Position numbers and translations under genes: made by a program. DNA of 37,866 bases from Zoogloeaceae bacterium. GTDB lineage: Bacteria > Pseudomonadota > Gammaproteobacteria > Burkholderiales > Rhodocyclaceae. The stretch spans positions 1-37,866 of the forward strand of contig JAEUNX010000001.1 of the NCBI GenBank assembly GCA_016791025.1. Direction: 5' to 3'. How positions within the stretch are numbered: position 1 is the first letter of the stretch; every line of letters begins with the position of its first letter. The notes beneath the pieces are model-generated. The model searched no databases and was not told the origin of the DNA. It saw only the letters and a program-made list of their open reading frames with translations. Shown one piece after another: positions 26,391 through 35,488 of the stretch.

Positions 26391-26743
26391 TCTCGTATCC
26401 CCATGTTTTAATTGGAAAATACGGTCTTGCGTAAAATATACCGACAGAAAAAGGCGCAATCAGGAAGCGTTGAACAAGTGCCATATCCGTTAAGCATACA
26501 GCATGAAGCTGCCACGGACGGCAGCTATCTGGATTACGTCGCGACAGTCCGTTTATGGCCGGTTCTACCCGTAGCATTCTCCGCCCATAAGCCGCCGTCG
26601 GGGATATTGCCGGCTTCTGACGTCGGCTTTCTGGTTCGCGGTCCGGGTGCCGGAGCCGGCCAGTGGCGGACACCGGTGATAGCGGAAAGGAGCTGTTACT
26701 CGCGTTTTCGGTAGGGTGGGCTGCCTCGCTGCGGAGAGCTTCC
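26391..26743. other. Non-coding flank where an integron integrase would be expected
   Basis: About 350 bases with no convincing gene. An open frame on the plus strand (26412-26714) starts MENTVLRKIYRQKKAQ but has no tyrosine recombinase motifs and a composition unlike a protein. The right half is GC-rich and looks like the eroded intergenic sequence often seen between cassettes. A promoter for the cassettes reading leftward was not convincingly found. Confidence 0.5.
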
Positions 26744-28228
26744 TCAGTGGCCGTCCGCCTTTGACGCCGAAGTCTTCGGACTCGCGTCTATCAATACGAT
26801 GTCCTTGCAGTCAGTCAGCTTCAACCGTTTGATGATGTCCTTGACTCGCCGCAACTCCGAGTCGTTGAAGTACATGATGACTTTAATTGACGTCTTTGCG
26901 TCGCTGGCCTTCTCGTAAATGGTGAGTTGATGCTTTAGGTTCTTCTCCAAGGCCGTGTTCTTGGCGAGCTTGAACTCGACGAGGTTCGAGTTCTTCTTGC
27001 CCTTGGAGACCTTGAAGTCCACCGGACCACGTCCATTATTTACTTCGGCGTTCAGGTCGAGGTCGGCAGGGTTATTGAACCACGTGAGCCTGAACATCAC
27101 GTGCAGGTCAACCTCGCGCTGAATCGGCTGCCCGTTCACGTAGAACAGTCGGTGGCCGCCCTGATCCTCGATGACATGCTTCAGGTACAAGACTCGCTTC
27201 ATGCTCTGCTCGTACGACGAGTCGTACTTGTAGAACGCGGTGCCGGCCAGATGCTCACTGACCAAAGCCTTGATGTTCTCGACGAATTGCTGGTGCGTCT
27301 CGCGTACCTTCACATTCGCTGATCGGTGGGCCTCGGGCCCGTGCTCTTCCTTCCAACGGATGTAGTAGTCGAGCAGTTCGTGAAACTGCTCAATGGTCCT
27401 CATGGCTGCAACGCGCTTCTCCTTCTCCTTCGTCCGCTGGTTGATCTGATTGTAAAAGTGATCGTTTACCTGCATCCGCAGATCTTTGTCGGGAAGCGAG
27501 ACGCAAATGTCGTGGAAGCGATTGAGCAGATCGGTTTGGTTGATCCAGGCCTCATCGCGCGTCAGGATCTCCTTCGGCGTCAGGATTACATAGTCGCCAT
27601 TGGCGACCGGCAACTCGAAGTAGTCGGCTTGCCATCGCTGGGTGTCGTACTCGAACCGGACGCGCTCGACGCGGAAACGCGTACGCTGCTCCGGTCGAAC
27701 ATGTGCGAGCGCGAAGGCCTGCGTGTACTCCAGCAGATAGCTCTTGATCAGGTTTGTCGTGAAATCGCTGAGGTGATCTCGACCCACGCCGCCGCTCAGC
27801 AACCCGAGCTTTTCCAAGTGGCTGCCGTGCGAGATCGTCTCGGTGCCGAAGTCCTTGAAGGTGGTCGTGAGGTTACGAGCGAGAGCACGCGCGAAGTCAG
27901 GTCCAAGGCCAGTGCCGACGTTGCCCGTCTTGCTGAAACCGAGCCAGTTCTGCTTAATCTCTTTGAACAACAACCACTGAGAGATCGAGCCAGGAGTTAG
28001 ATGGCCCGCAACGGCCCGATCCCTGAGGAAGCAGAGGTACGTGATGATCCCTTCGTGCAGTTCCCGGTAAACGGGGTTTCGGCTGTCGTAAAGCAGGAAG
28101 GGATCGACAAATAGGGGCAGGTCGTTGACCAGGGCGACGTTGAACGCACCGTACTCTTCCAGGACCTCCGGCGGCACGCTGAAGACATCCGAGAAGTAGA
28201 TGTTTGGGACTCCGCCTCCTCCAGCCAT
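26744..28228 (-). CDS. Large uncharacterised protein with C-terminal PD-(D/E)XK nuclease core
   Basis: About 494 residues, soluble, with no membrane segment. The N-terminus (VPNIYFSDVF...YGAFNVALVNDLPLFVDPFLLYDSRNP) belongs to a family I have no function for. The middle is helical and charged. Near the C-terminus, GPVDF (D404) followed by LVEFKLAKN (E418-x-K420) fits the catalytic D...ExK of the PD-(D/E)XK nuclease fold. The location next to an integron remnant and tRNA suggests an accessory, possibly defence, role, but this is inference. The start is uncertain: ATG 28228 has AGGGG 5 bases upstream; ATGs at 28255 and 28267 (AGGAAG upstream) are alternatives. It reads toward the cassettes and could drive them by read-through. 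Confidence 0.75.
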   Translation of the reverse strand: MAGGGGVPNIYFSDVFSVPPEVLEEYGAFNVALVNDLPLFVDPFLLYDSRNPVYRELHEGIITYLCFLRDRAVAGHLTPGSISQWLLFKEIKQNWLGFSKTGNVGTGLGPDFARALARNLTTTFKDFGTETISHGSHLEKLGLLSGGVGRDHLSDFTTNLIKSYLLEYTQAFALAHVRPEQRTRFRVERVRFEYDTQRWQADYFELPVANGDYVILTPKEILTRDEAWINQTDLLNRFHDICVSLPDKDLRMQVNDHFYNQINQRTKEKEKRVAAMRTIEQFHELLDYYIRWKEEHGPEAHRSANVKVRETHQQFVENIKALVSEHLAGTAFYKYDSSYEQSMKRVLYLKHVIEDQGGHRLFYVNGQPIQREVDLHVMFRLTWFNNPADLDLNAEVNNGRGPVDFKVSKGKKNSNLVEFKLAKNTALEKNLKHQLTIYEKASDAKTSIKVIMYFNDSELRRVKDIIKRLKLTDCKDIVLIDASPKTSASKADGH

Positions 28229-28267
28229 GTGCGCCCCTGAAGTTGTAATTGGCATCTTACACCGCAT

Positions 28268-29283
28268 GAACTGCGACTTCCTGGGATCGGTGCGGGCCTG
28301 CAACATACGGACGGCACCAAGCTACCTAACGAGCATGTTGCCCACTTGCCATCGGTATGGCGCGTCCAGTTTCTTCACGGCAGATGTCGTCTATGGGTGG
28401 GCTGCCATTCCCAGGCTGAGCCGTAGCGGTCGATCAGGGCGATATCCGGCCCAGCGGTGGCAGTGATGAGGCCTACTCCGGCCGTTCCTCTCCCGGGGTC
28501 CCAGTGGCCGGATTGGCCGACGAACCGCCCTCCAATTCTTCTTCGCCTTCCTTGCCCAACGATCATTAGCCCTACGTTCGTCACCGTCACGTTGCTCCCA
28601 CGTAGGACCAATGTCGCTTTTATCTTGGTCTAACGTTTGACCAACACTCGGGCTTCCCTGGCGCAAATGGCAAGGGCGCTTGTGAATTAGGCACGCGGAT
28701 TTTTGTGACTACGTGTGGGGCGGCGGCTCACCATTCCACCGGGTCCTGTCACTCGACGCCGAAAGTGCCGGTAACGCGGTAACACGCCCTGCCATATCGC
28801 CAAATCTCAAGCCAATTGGGGTACTCAGCCATACCGCTCCGAATTTCCCCAGGCGGTGGGCCGTGGTAACAGCGGTGACACCGTCACTGTCGTGTTACCG
28901 GCCTTGCGTGACCCGGTAACGCTCTGGTCAGCGACAAACCCACGGAATTCGCGGCGGTTACCGCGTTACCGCCGTTACCAGCTCTTTGGGGCAGATTCGC
29001 GCCGTGGCGGAAGTAACACCCGGCCCTTTTCCCTGTTTAGGTTCCAGCGAGTTGCCGCGAATGGCGGATGATTGGTGGCGGGTCACTGACTTTCGCCGCC
29101 GTCATACCGCACCACGTAGACCCGAGAGCCCCCGGACATTGTGGGAAGCCTAGCCACCTGCGTCGCCCGCCCGTCTGCCAAATGGCATCAATCTACACAA
29201 GATTTTTTGGGCCGGAAATCAGGCCATAACCACTGATTAAATTGAGTTTTTTTGACTAATCTGGACTGCTATGGACCACTGAC
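28268..29283. other. Gene-poor stretch between the nuclease-like gene and tRNA-Leu
   Basis: About 1 kb with no certain gene. A minus-strand frame (28375-28611, ending LIDRYGSAWEWQPTHRRHLP) looks vaguely protein-like and may be a remnant. The right half holds a cluster of GGTAAC/GTTACC words (28770-28979) and then AT-rich sequence beside the tRNA 3' end. A decayed integrative element at the tRNA would explain this. Confidence 0.45.
28770..28979. repeat. Cluster of eight GGTAAC/GTTACC words in 210 bases
   Basis: GGTAAC occurs at 28770, 28778, 28865 and 28915, and the inverse GTTACC at 28894, 28957, 28965 and 28974. Spacings are short and irregular, with several 8-9 base steps (GGTAACGCGGTAAC; GTTACCGCGTTACCGCCGTTACC). 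It may be iteron-like binding sites or the remains of a repetitive Val-Thr or Gly-Asn coding tail. Confidence 0.7.
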
Positions 29284-29368
29284 TGGTGCCCAGGAAGGGA
29301 CTCGAACCCCCACGCCTTTCGGCGCCAGAACCTAAATCTGGTGCGTCTACCAATTTCGCCACCTGGGC
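29284..29368 (-). tRNA. tRNA-Leu (anticodon UAG)
   Basis: An 85-base class II tRNA on the minus strand with encoded CCA. The acceptor stem GCCCAGG pairs with CCTGGGC; the D arm has TGGCGAAATTGGTAGACGC; the anticodon loop ATTTAGGTT gives UAG (29334-29332), reading CUN leucine codons; a long variable arm (GGCGCCGAAAGGCGT) and the T arm GGTTCGAGTCC follow. Its 3' end points to the island on the left, a usual integration end. Confidence 0.96.
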
Positions 29369-29395
29369 CGGTGACTCTGCGAGCGCAGGCGGCGG

Positions 29396-29401
29396 ATTAT
29401 A
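29396..29401 (-). promoter_or_regulatory. Possible -10 element of the tRNA-Leu gene
   Basis: A perfect TATAAT on the minus strand, 27 bases before the tRNA 5' end and just past the stop of the attH-like gene. No good -35 is visible. Confidence 0.4.
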
Positions 29402-29410
29402 CATGGGTGG

Positions 29411-30496
29411 CTACAGGGCGAGGTCAGAGTCATAGCCCGTCAATTCGAGGTAGCCTTTGCCACGCTCGCTGCCCTGCTCCAGGCATCGAACAGCCCCTTC
29501 CCAATAAATCGTGCCAGTGCTGGTCCGACTGTCGAGTTCCTGATCATCCATCATCGGCTGGAGATCGAAGCGACGGAGGTCGGGGCCATGTCCCACCTCC
29601 ACGGTCCAGGTCACTGGGTACGTCGACCCGGTCCGCGGCGACGTCCACGGCCGCCCCGGCCGGAACCGGATTTCCGCCGGACCGAAAATTCGCTGCCGCC
29701 CGTCCGCCTCCCGCAGGGTAGCGCCAGCCCAAACGGCTCGGCCCGCGGAGTCGCGCATGCGGAATGCCATCAATGCGCCACCGCCATCGAAGTTGATTCC
29801 GATCCAATCCCAACCCCGGGCGCCGGGTGGCAGGTAGGCACTCGACCATTCATGATCGAGCCAGGCGCGTCCGCGAACCGGAAACTTACGATCGCCCAAG
29901 CGAACCTGCCCCGCCACCGTCAACTGGGGCTGGCTGTAGTAATAGCTGGCGCCCGCCGGATCGGGCCCCTTGCGGCTGTATCCGCCAAACCCGTTCAACA
30001 TGGGTGGCTGGGTGGCTTCGAGGGTGAGGTCCAGGGAGAATTCATCGTCCTCCACGTGGGCAACATAGTGGCTCCCATCGCCTGCAAGGCGCCATTCCCG
30101 AATCCACGCCCGGGTCGCGCCACTGTCGGCCCCGGCCAGGCGACCGTCGGCCCGAGCGGAGCGCTCTGCGTGGAGCAACCGGCCCCGCGCCGGATCGGCG
30201 ATGGCACCATGGGCCAGGACGAGTTGCTGTGGCGCAAAGCGGCTTGGGTTGTCCCCCGCCAGTCCGGTGCCCACGCGGAAGAAGGTGACCTGGAATCCCC
30301 GCTCAGTCCCGGCGGGATCGGTGATCCAGCCGGTCACATACCACCATTCGGTGCGAAATTCGGGATGGGCCCCAAAATCCTGGGGAAAATTGATCGGGCG
30401 CGACGGAACCACCGCGGCAAATTCTTCGTCCCCGGCGAAGGCGCTCACCAATCCAAACAGGGCAAGGCACGTCAGCCATCCTCGGGCGACCGCCAT
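29411..30496 (-). CDS. AttH/CrtC-like lipocalin-fold exported protein
   Basis: About 361 residues with a signal peptide (MAVARGWLTCLALFGLVSAFA). The motifs FPQDFGAHPEFRTEWWYVTGW near the start and RGRAWLDHEWSS and GWDWIGINFDGG further on are typical of the AttH / carotenoid 1,2-hydratase (CrtC) family of double lipocalin domains. The ATG at 30496 overlaps the permease stop by one base (TGATG) and has GGGAGG upstream, so it is the third gene of an operon with ATPase and permease. AttH-type proteins accompany such ABC systems, for example the attEFGH set; the ligand is probably lipid-like or hydrophobic but is unknown. It is not a carotenoid gene by context. Confidence 0.9.
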   Translation of the reverse strand: MAVARGWLTCLALFGLVSAFAGDEEFAAVVPSRPINFPQDFGAHPEFRTEWWYVTGWITDPAGTERGFQVTFFRVGTGLAGDNPSRFAPQQLVLAHGAIADPARGRLLHAERSARADGRLAGADSGATRAWIREWRLAGDGSHYVAHVEDDEFSLDLTLEATQPPMLNGFGGYSRKGPDPAGASYYYSQPQLTVAGQVRLGDRKFPVRGRAWLDHEWSSAYLPPGARGWDWIGINFDGGGALMAFRMRDSAGRAVWAGATLREADGRQRIFGPAEIRFRPGRPWTSPRTGSTYPVTWTVEVGHGPDLRRFDLQPMMDDQELDSRTSTGTIYWEGAVRCLEQGSERGKGYLELTGYDSDLAL

Positions 30497-33003
30497 CACC
30501 AATCCTCCCGCACCGCCAGCACCGCGCCCTGCTCCATCGCGTGGCGCCCGGCCAGCCGCGCTGCCAGCGCAGCCAAGCCGACGAGCAGGATGGCGAACGC
30601 CGCCAGACTCGTCCAGGGAACATGCAGATCCATACTCCAATGGAAGCTCTGGGGATTGACCACCCGGACCAGGATGAGAGCGATGGCCCCACCGGCCCCA
30701 AGACCGACCGCCACCCCCGCCGTAGCGGTCCACATCCCCTCCAGGGCAAGCATGCGCCCCACCTGTCGCCGGCTCAGGCCGAGGTGCCGCAGCATGCCAA
30801 ATTCGCGCCGCCGTGCAGTCGCCATGGCGGCAAAACTGGTGGCGATGCCGAAGAGCCCGATCGCCACGGCCACCCCCTCCAGGAGATAGGTCACCGCAAA
30901 GGTCCGGTCGAACAGAGCCAGGCTGGCCTTGCGCAGCAATCCCGGCTCGGAAATCTCCACCCCGGAGCCCAGTACCTCGTTCAAGGCCCGGGCCACTGCA
31001 CCGGGCGAAGTGCCCTCGGTGAGGAAGATCGCCGCATCGTGGACCCGCGGATCGCCCCCGAAGCGCCGCCAGTCATCCTGCTCAATCACCATCGCCCCCT
31101 GTTGGCGGACATAGTCGCGCCAGACTCCGGCTACACCGAACTCACGCATCTCTCCCCCCACCGGCAAAGGTAGTCGATCCCCCGGCGCCAGGCCAAGGCG
31201 GTCCCGCGCGGATTCCGACAGCCACACCGGCGCCGCGCCCCGAGGTGGTCGCCCCTCATTCACCAGGGGCAATGCCACCCCGGCGGTGACCGGACGCACC
31301 AGCAGTGCCATGGGCGCCTCCTGGGGGATGACCCGCACCGAATCCTGCCGGGTCCATAGCACGCGGGCGATCCCCGGCACCGCCGCGACCCAGTCCTGCC
31401 GACCCTCATCCAGCGCACCTCCGCCAACGGACCGCAGGTACAGGTCGGCCGGCAGGACCTGATCCAGCCAATCCACCACCGACTGGCGAAAGGAGGCGAC
31501 CATGATCGCCATGGCGGCGGCCAGCGCCACGCTTGTCAACACCCCCGCCGCCGCGATCACGGCCTGCCCCGGCGCCGCGGTCAAACGGCAAGCGGCCAGG
31601 CGGGAAACAGCGCCGGGCCTAGGTAGCCAGCCGACCACGGCACTGGTGAATGCCGGGAGCAGCGCCAGCCCCCCAACGAGAGCGGCTAGAACCGCGCCGT
31701 ACCCACCCAATGAGATCCCCCAGATTGGGGGCAGCCAGCACAACACCCAGCCACCACACAAGGACGCCACCGCCACACCAAACCGGGGCCGGAACACGAA
31801 CACCCGGATCTCGTCGCCGGCCTTGAGAGCCTGGGCCGGGACTGCCGCCAACGCTTCCCGGGCGGGGGCCCAGGCTCCGGCCAGAGCAGCGACCATGCCC
31901 AGCACGGCATAGCCGACGGCCGGCCGCCACGAGAAGCCCAGGGCTGGCGCGACGCCCTGAAAATACCCGGCGCCAAGATCACCCCCCAAGACCGCCAGCA
32001 CCCCCGCCGCCAAGGCATACCCCATGCCCACTCCGAGAATGCCACCGATGAGACCGATCACCGCACCCTCCAAAAGCAGCCCCTGGGCGAGGACTCGACG
32101 ATCAAGGCCAATGGCACGGAGAAAAGCCAGTTCGCTTCGGCGCCGCACCACTGAGAGCGCCTGGGTCGAGAAAACGAGAAACCCCCCGGTCAGCAAGGCC
32201 ATGACCGCCAGCAGGGTAAGGTTGACCCGGTATGCCCGGGACAAAGCCGCCGCCTGACTCTCGCCCAAGACTGGCCGCTGCAATTCGACCCCTGCCGGGA
32301 GGAGCCCTTCGAGGCTGGCCCGAATCTGGGATTCGGTGACTCCGGGCCGAAGCCGAATATCGATGCGGGACAACCGCCCGAGCCACCCGAATCGCCATTG
32401 CACCGCGCCGATGTCCGCCACGGCCAGGGGAGGCCAGTCTCCGCCCAGGGCCGCGCCATCCACTCCGCTCTGGCCTGCCACCCGCCAAACCGAGGGCGGG
32501 ACGCCCGCTGCGCCCAGGGCGAGGCTGCCGCCGACGGAAAGACCGAGGTCGGTCATCGCGGCGGGAGTCGGGAAGAGGCCGTCCTGGGCGAGGGTCGCCA
32601 GACGCCCTGCCCCCTCTGGCGCCATCGGCCGCAAGCCGGGCTGCAGGCGAAGGGCCCGGAAGAGGTCGAGGCCAAGGATTCGCAGGCGTCGTCGGTCGTC
32701 GCCCCCAGGTCCGAGGACAGGCTCGAGTTCGACCACCGGGCTTGCCTCCTCCACTCCCGACAGGGCAAGCACCCGATCCAGCACCTCCTCGGTGAACCCC
32801 TCCTTGCCGCCCACCACCTGGAGGTCGGCCTCCCCCGCCAGGGTGCGAACGCTGCGGCCCAGCTCCGCCACGGCGGCGTCATGGATCACCTGTACGGCCA
32901 GAGCCAAGGCCACCCCGAGGGTCACCGCCAGAAGCGAGAGGGCTGCGGCCAGACGCTGGCGCAATAGGCTGGCCACGAACACACGCCGGAGGACCGCGCT
33001 CAT
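30496..33003 (-). CDS. FtsX-type ABC transporter permease (two FtsX domains)
   Basis: About 835 residues. An N-terminal helix (LSLLAVTLGVALALAVQVI) is followed by a periplasmic domain, three helices, a pair of central helices, a second periplasmic domain and three to four C-terminal helices, i.e. two FtsX/MacB-like repeats. This resembles YbbP-type permeases, which do not pump across the inner membrane but drive periplasmic proteins mechanically or extract lipids. The start is ATG 33003; a TTG at 33039 with GAGGGA upstream is possible and would leave only 10 bases after the ATPase stop. The partner ATPase is immediately upstream and AttH downstream. Confidence 0.9.
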   Translation of the reverse strand: MSAVLRRVFVASLLRQRLAAALSLLAVTLGVALALAVQVIHDAAVAELGRSVRTLAGEADLQVVGGKEGFTEEVLDRVLALSGVEEASPVVELEPVLGPGGDDRRRLRILGLDLFRALRLQPGLRPMAPEGAGRLATLAQDGLFPTPAAMTDLGLSVGGSLALGAAGVPPSVWRVAGQSGVDGAALGGDWPPLAVADIGAVQWRFGWLGRLSRIDIRLRPGVTESQIRASLEGLLPAGVELQRPVLGESQAAALSRAYRVNLTLLAVMALLTGGFLVFSTQALSVVRRRSELAFLRAIGLDRRVLAQGLLLEGAVIGLIGGILGVGMGYALAAGVLAVLGGDLGAGYFQGVAPALGFSWRPAVGYAVLGMVAALAGAWAPAREALAAVPAQALKAGDEIRVFVFRPRFGVAVASLCGGWVLCWLPPIWGISLGGYGAVLAALVGGLALLPAFTSAVVGWLPRPGAVSRLAACRLTAAPGQAVIAAAGVLTSVALAAAMAIMVASFRQSVVDWLDQVLPADLYLRSVGGGALDEGRQDWVAAVPGIARVLWTRQDSVRVIPQEAPMALLVRPVTAGVALPLVNEGRPPRGAAPVWLSESARDRLGLAPGDRLPLPVGGEMREFGVAGVWRDYVRQQGAMVIEQDDWRRFGGDPRVHDAAIFLTEGTSPGAVARALNEVLGSGVEISEPGLLRKASLALFDRTFAVTYLLEGVAVAIGLFGIATSFAAMATARRREFGMLRHLGLSRRQVGRMLALEGMWTATAGVAVGLGAGGAIALILVRVVNPQSFHWSMDLHVPWTSLAAFAILLVGLAALAARLAGRHAMEQGAVLAVREDW

Positions 33004-33049
33004 CGGGCCGGCGCCGGGGCTCTTCCAGTAGCCCGCCAAGGTTCGTCCC

Positions 33050-33712
33050 TCACGCCACCTCCGGAATCAAACCGTCGGGCGTGAGGCGCAGGACGCGATC
33101 CGCCCAGCGTGCGGCCTCACGGGAATGGGTCACCAGTACCGCCGCGGCACCAGACTGCTCGATACCAGCCCTGAGGAGCGCCAGCACCCGCCCGGCGTGC
33201 TCCGGGCCGAGATTTCCAGTCGGCTCATCCGCCAGGAGAAGTCCCGGCTCATGGATCAAGGCCCGGGCAATCGCCACCCGCTGGAGCTCCCCGCCGGACA
33301 GCTCGCGGGGCCAACCACCCTCCCGCCCCGCAAGGCCGACTGCCTCCAGCATCGCGGCCGCACGAGGTCCCGCAGCGCTCTCCGACTCCCCCAATAACCA
33401 CAGGGGCAATGCGACGTTCTGGCCAATGGTGAGGTGCGGCAGGATATGGAAAGCCTGGAAGATGAAGCCGACGTGGGTCCGACGCAGGCGGCTGAGTCCC
33501 TCGTCGTTCAGGTCGGCGAGTCCAACGCCGGCGACGGTCACGTGGCCGGCATCCGGCCGATCCAGCCCGGCGATGCAGTTGAGCAGGGTCGATTTGCCCA
33601 CGCCCGACTCGCCCATGATGGCTACACAGGCCCCGGCGGGCAGTTCCAGGCCCACGTTCTGAAAGATCAGCCGGGAACCGATCCGGCGGGCAAGGCCATT
33701 GACGACGAGCAT
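33050..33712 (-). CDS. ABC transporter ATPase (LolD/YbbA/MacB type)
   Basis: A 220-residue ATPase with Walker A GESGVGKST (34-42), the Q-loop phrase GFIFQAFHILPHLT, signature LSGGELQR and Walker B LLLADEPTGNLG, all intact and typical of the MacB/LolD branch that pairs with FtsX-type permeases. It is the first gene of the three-gene operon. The start is ATG 33712; upstream sequence has a GAGGCATCC... pattern without a clear ribosome site on the minus strand (ATGCCTCC). Together the operon probably extracts or moves a hydrophobic envelope compound. Confidence 0.93.
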   Translation of the reverse strand: MLVVNGLARRIGSRLIFQNVGLELPAGACVAIMGESGVGKSTLLNCIAGLDRPDAGHVTVAGVGLADLNDEGLSRLRRTHVGFIFQAFHILPHLTIGQNVALPLWLLGESESAAGPRAAAMLEAVGLAGREGGWPRELSGGELQRVAIARALIHEPGLLLADEPTGNLGPEHAGRVLALLRAGIEQSGAAAVLVTHSREAARWADRVLRLTPDGLIPEVA

Positions 33713-33860
33713 GGAGGCATCCTACCCGCCGCCCCGCAGCCTGACCATGCCCGACCCCGCTCGACCACCCCGCAGATTCGCCCATCGCCTGAATCGCTTA
33801 TCCTGAAGGCAGGACACCGACCAACCGGGACGTCCGCTGATGCCCACCACGGAGGCCACC

Positions 33861-34238
33861 ATGAACCAATCAAGCCTGGGAATGAAATGCGTGAAGGTGC
33901 TGGCCCTAGGGGCCAGCGACGGCGCCCGCGCCCACCACTTCTATGGCGATACCTTAGGGCTCGCCCCGGCCTACGAAGGTAGCCAATGCGTCGGCTTTGA
34001 CCTGGGCGGCGTGATTCTCATGATCAAGGACGACGGATCACTCGCGCCCACTCCCCAGCTCAACCCCCGCGTCACGCTGGAGGTTGCCTCCGCCCGGCAG
34101 ACGGAAGCCCAACTGCGCGACAAGGGCGTGACGATCGCCGATCCGGTGCAGTTGTACGATGGCGCCTTCCTGGTGGGCAGCTTTCTCGACAGCGAGGGCA
34201 ACAAGCTCTGGTTCTGCTCCGCAGATGACGGGATCTGA
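33861..34238 (+). CDS. VOC-superfamily (glyoxalase/bleomycin resistance-like) protein
   Basis: A 125-residue protein with a two-repeat beta-alpha-beta-beta-beta fold. The family patterns HHFYGDTLGL and the C-terminal FLDSEGNKLWFCS (with the usual glutamate replaced or shifted) are present. VOC proteins include lyases, dioxygenases and drug-binding proteins, so the substrate cannot be named. The ATG at 33861 has GGAGG 5 bases upstream; an ATG at 33840 is less well placed. It lies divergent from the ABC operon and 65 bases upstream of prfB. Confidence 0.88.
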   Translation: MNQSSLGMKCVKVLALGASDGARAHHFYGDTLGLAPAYEGSQCVGFDLGGVILMIKDDGSLAPTPQLNPRVTLEVASARQTEAQLRDKGVTIADPVQLYDGAFLVGSFLDSEGNKLWFCSADDGI

Positions 34239-34303
34239 ATCCCGGCCCTGGGCCTGGCAAGCCGATATAATGCGCGGTTTTCCTGCATTGCCCGGAGCCC
34301 GCC

Positions 34304-35408
34304 ATGGAAGCCGAACACCTCAACGCCATTGCCGCCAAGATCGAAGACCTCAAGACTCGGGGTCTCGATCTACGGAGGTATCTTTGACTACGATGAAAAG
34401 GCATCGAAGCTCGAAGAAGTAACCCGGGCCCTGGAGGATCCGACGGTGTGGAACGACGCACCCCGGGCCCAGGAGCTTGGCAAGGAGAAGAAGGCCTTGG
34501 AAGGCGTGGTCGTGACGCTTCAGGCCGTGGATCAGCAGATCCGCGATCTCAAGGATTTGTTCGAGCTGGCGGGGATGGAGGATGACGAGGCGACCTACCT
34601 CGCCGTCGAGGCGGACCTGGCCGGCGTCGAAGAACAGGTGGCGGGGCTTGAATTTCGCCGGATGTTCAACAATCCCATGGATCCCAGCCCCTGCTTCATC
34701 GAAATCCAATCGGGAGCAGGCGGTACCGAAGCCCAGGACTGGGCAAGCATGATCGAGCGCATGTACCTCAAATACTGCGAGAAGAAGGGCTTCACCACCG
34801 AATTGTTGGAGGAGTCCGAGGGCGAAGTGGCCGGTATCAAAAGCGCTACGATCAAAGTGGCAGGGGAATACGCCTACGGCTTTCTGCGCACCGAAACCGG
34901 CATCCACCGCCTGGTGCGTAAAAGCCCCTTCGATTCGAACGCGCGGCGCCACACCAGTTTCTGCTCGGTCTTCGTCTTCCCTGAAGTCGACGATTCGATT
35001 CAGATCGACATCAATCCAGCGGACGTGCGCACCGATACCTTCCGCGCCTCCGGCGCTGGAGGCCAGCACATCAACAAGACCGACTCGGCCGTCCGCCTGA
35101 CCCACATTCCGACCGGCATCGTGGTCCAGTGCCAAAACGATCGTTCCCAGCACCGCAACCGGGATGAGGCCTGGTCGATGCTCCGGGCCCGGCTCTTCGA
35201 ACTGGAGCTGCGCAGGCGCCAGAGCGAACAGCAGAAGCTGGAAGACGCCAAGAGCGACATCGGCTGGGGCCACCAGATCCGCTCCTACGTGCTCGACCAG
35301 AGTCGCATCAAGGACCTGCGTACCGGCCATGAAGTCGGCAACACCCAGGCTGTGCTGGACGGCGACCTGGACGACTTTATCGAAGCCAGCCTGAAACAGG
35401 GCGTTTGA
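34304..35408 (+). CDS. prfB: Peptide chain release factor 2, with programmed +1 frameshift
   Basis: RF2 frees the finished peptide at UGA and UAA codons. The zero frame begins at ATG 34304 and reads 27 codons to CTT, then an in-frame TGA (34385-34387). Skipping one T gives GAC and continues to 35408, for a protein of 367 residues, the usual length. The SPF codon-recognition motif is at 207-209 and the catalytic GGQ at 252-254. The frameshift lets RF2 control its own level. The next gene's upstream open frame overlaps the stop. TATAAT at 34266-34271 is a possible -10. As E. coli has prfB-lysS, the order here is the same with one gene inserted. Confidence 0.97.
34376..34388 (+). promoter_or_regulatory. 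prfB programmed frameshift signal
   Basis: An internal Shine-Dalgarno-like GGAGG (34374-34378) is followed by TAT and the slippery CTT TGA C, in the same spacing as E. coli (AGGGGG TAT CTT TGA C). When RF2 is scarce the ribosome slips +1 on CTT and reads GAC. Confidence 0.93.
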
Positions 35409-35488
35409 GGACCGGCCGGCAGACAGTTCGCGCTTCAGTTTTTGGTGACGTCACCGTTAGTGGCATCAACCTGAAGCGCCTCGCGGAC

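Noticed and set aside
26412-26714. Candidate integron integrase fragment
   Set aside because: No tyrosine recombinase motifs (no RHRY-type residues or patch), too short and unlike IntI at its start.
28546-28640. Third attC-like site (GCCCAAC at about 28555 and GTTTGAC near 28633)
   Set aside because: The right box breaks the GTTRRRY consensus and the interior does not form a convincing long palindrome.
23942-29283. CRISPR array
   Set aside because: The repeats present are cassette-type palindromes and short GGTAAC words; there is no regular repeat-spacer pattern.
34350-35330. Long open frame opposite prfB
   Set aside because: Shadow of a conserved, high-GC gene; no ribosome site or family motif.
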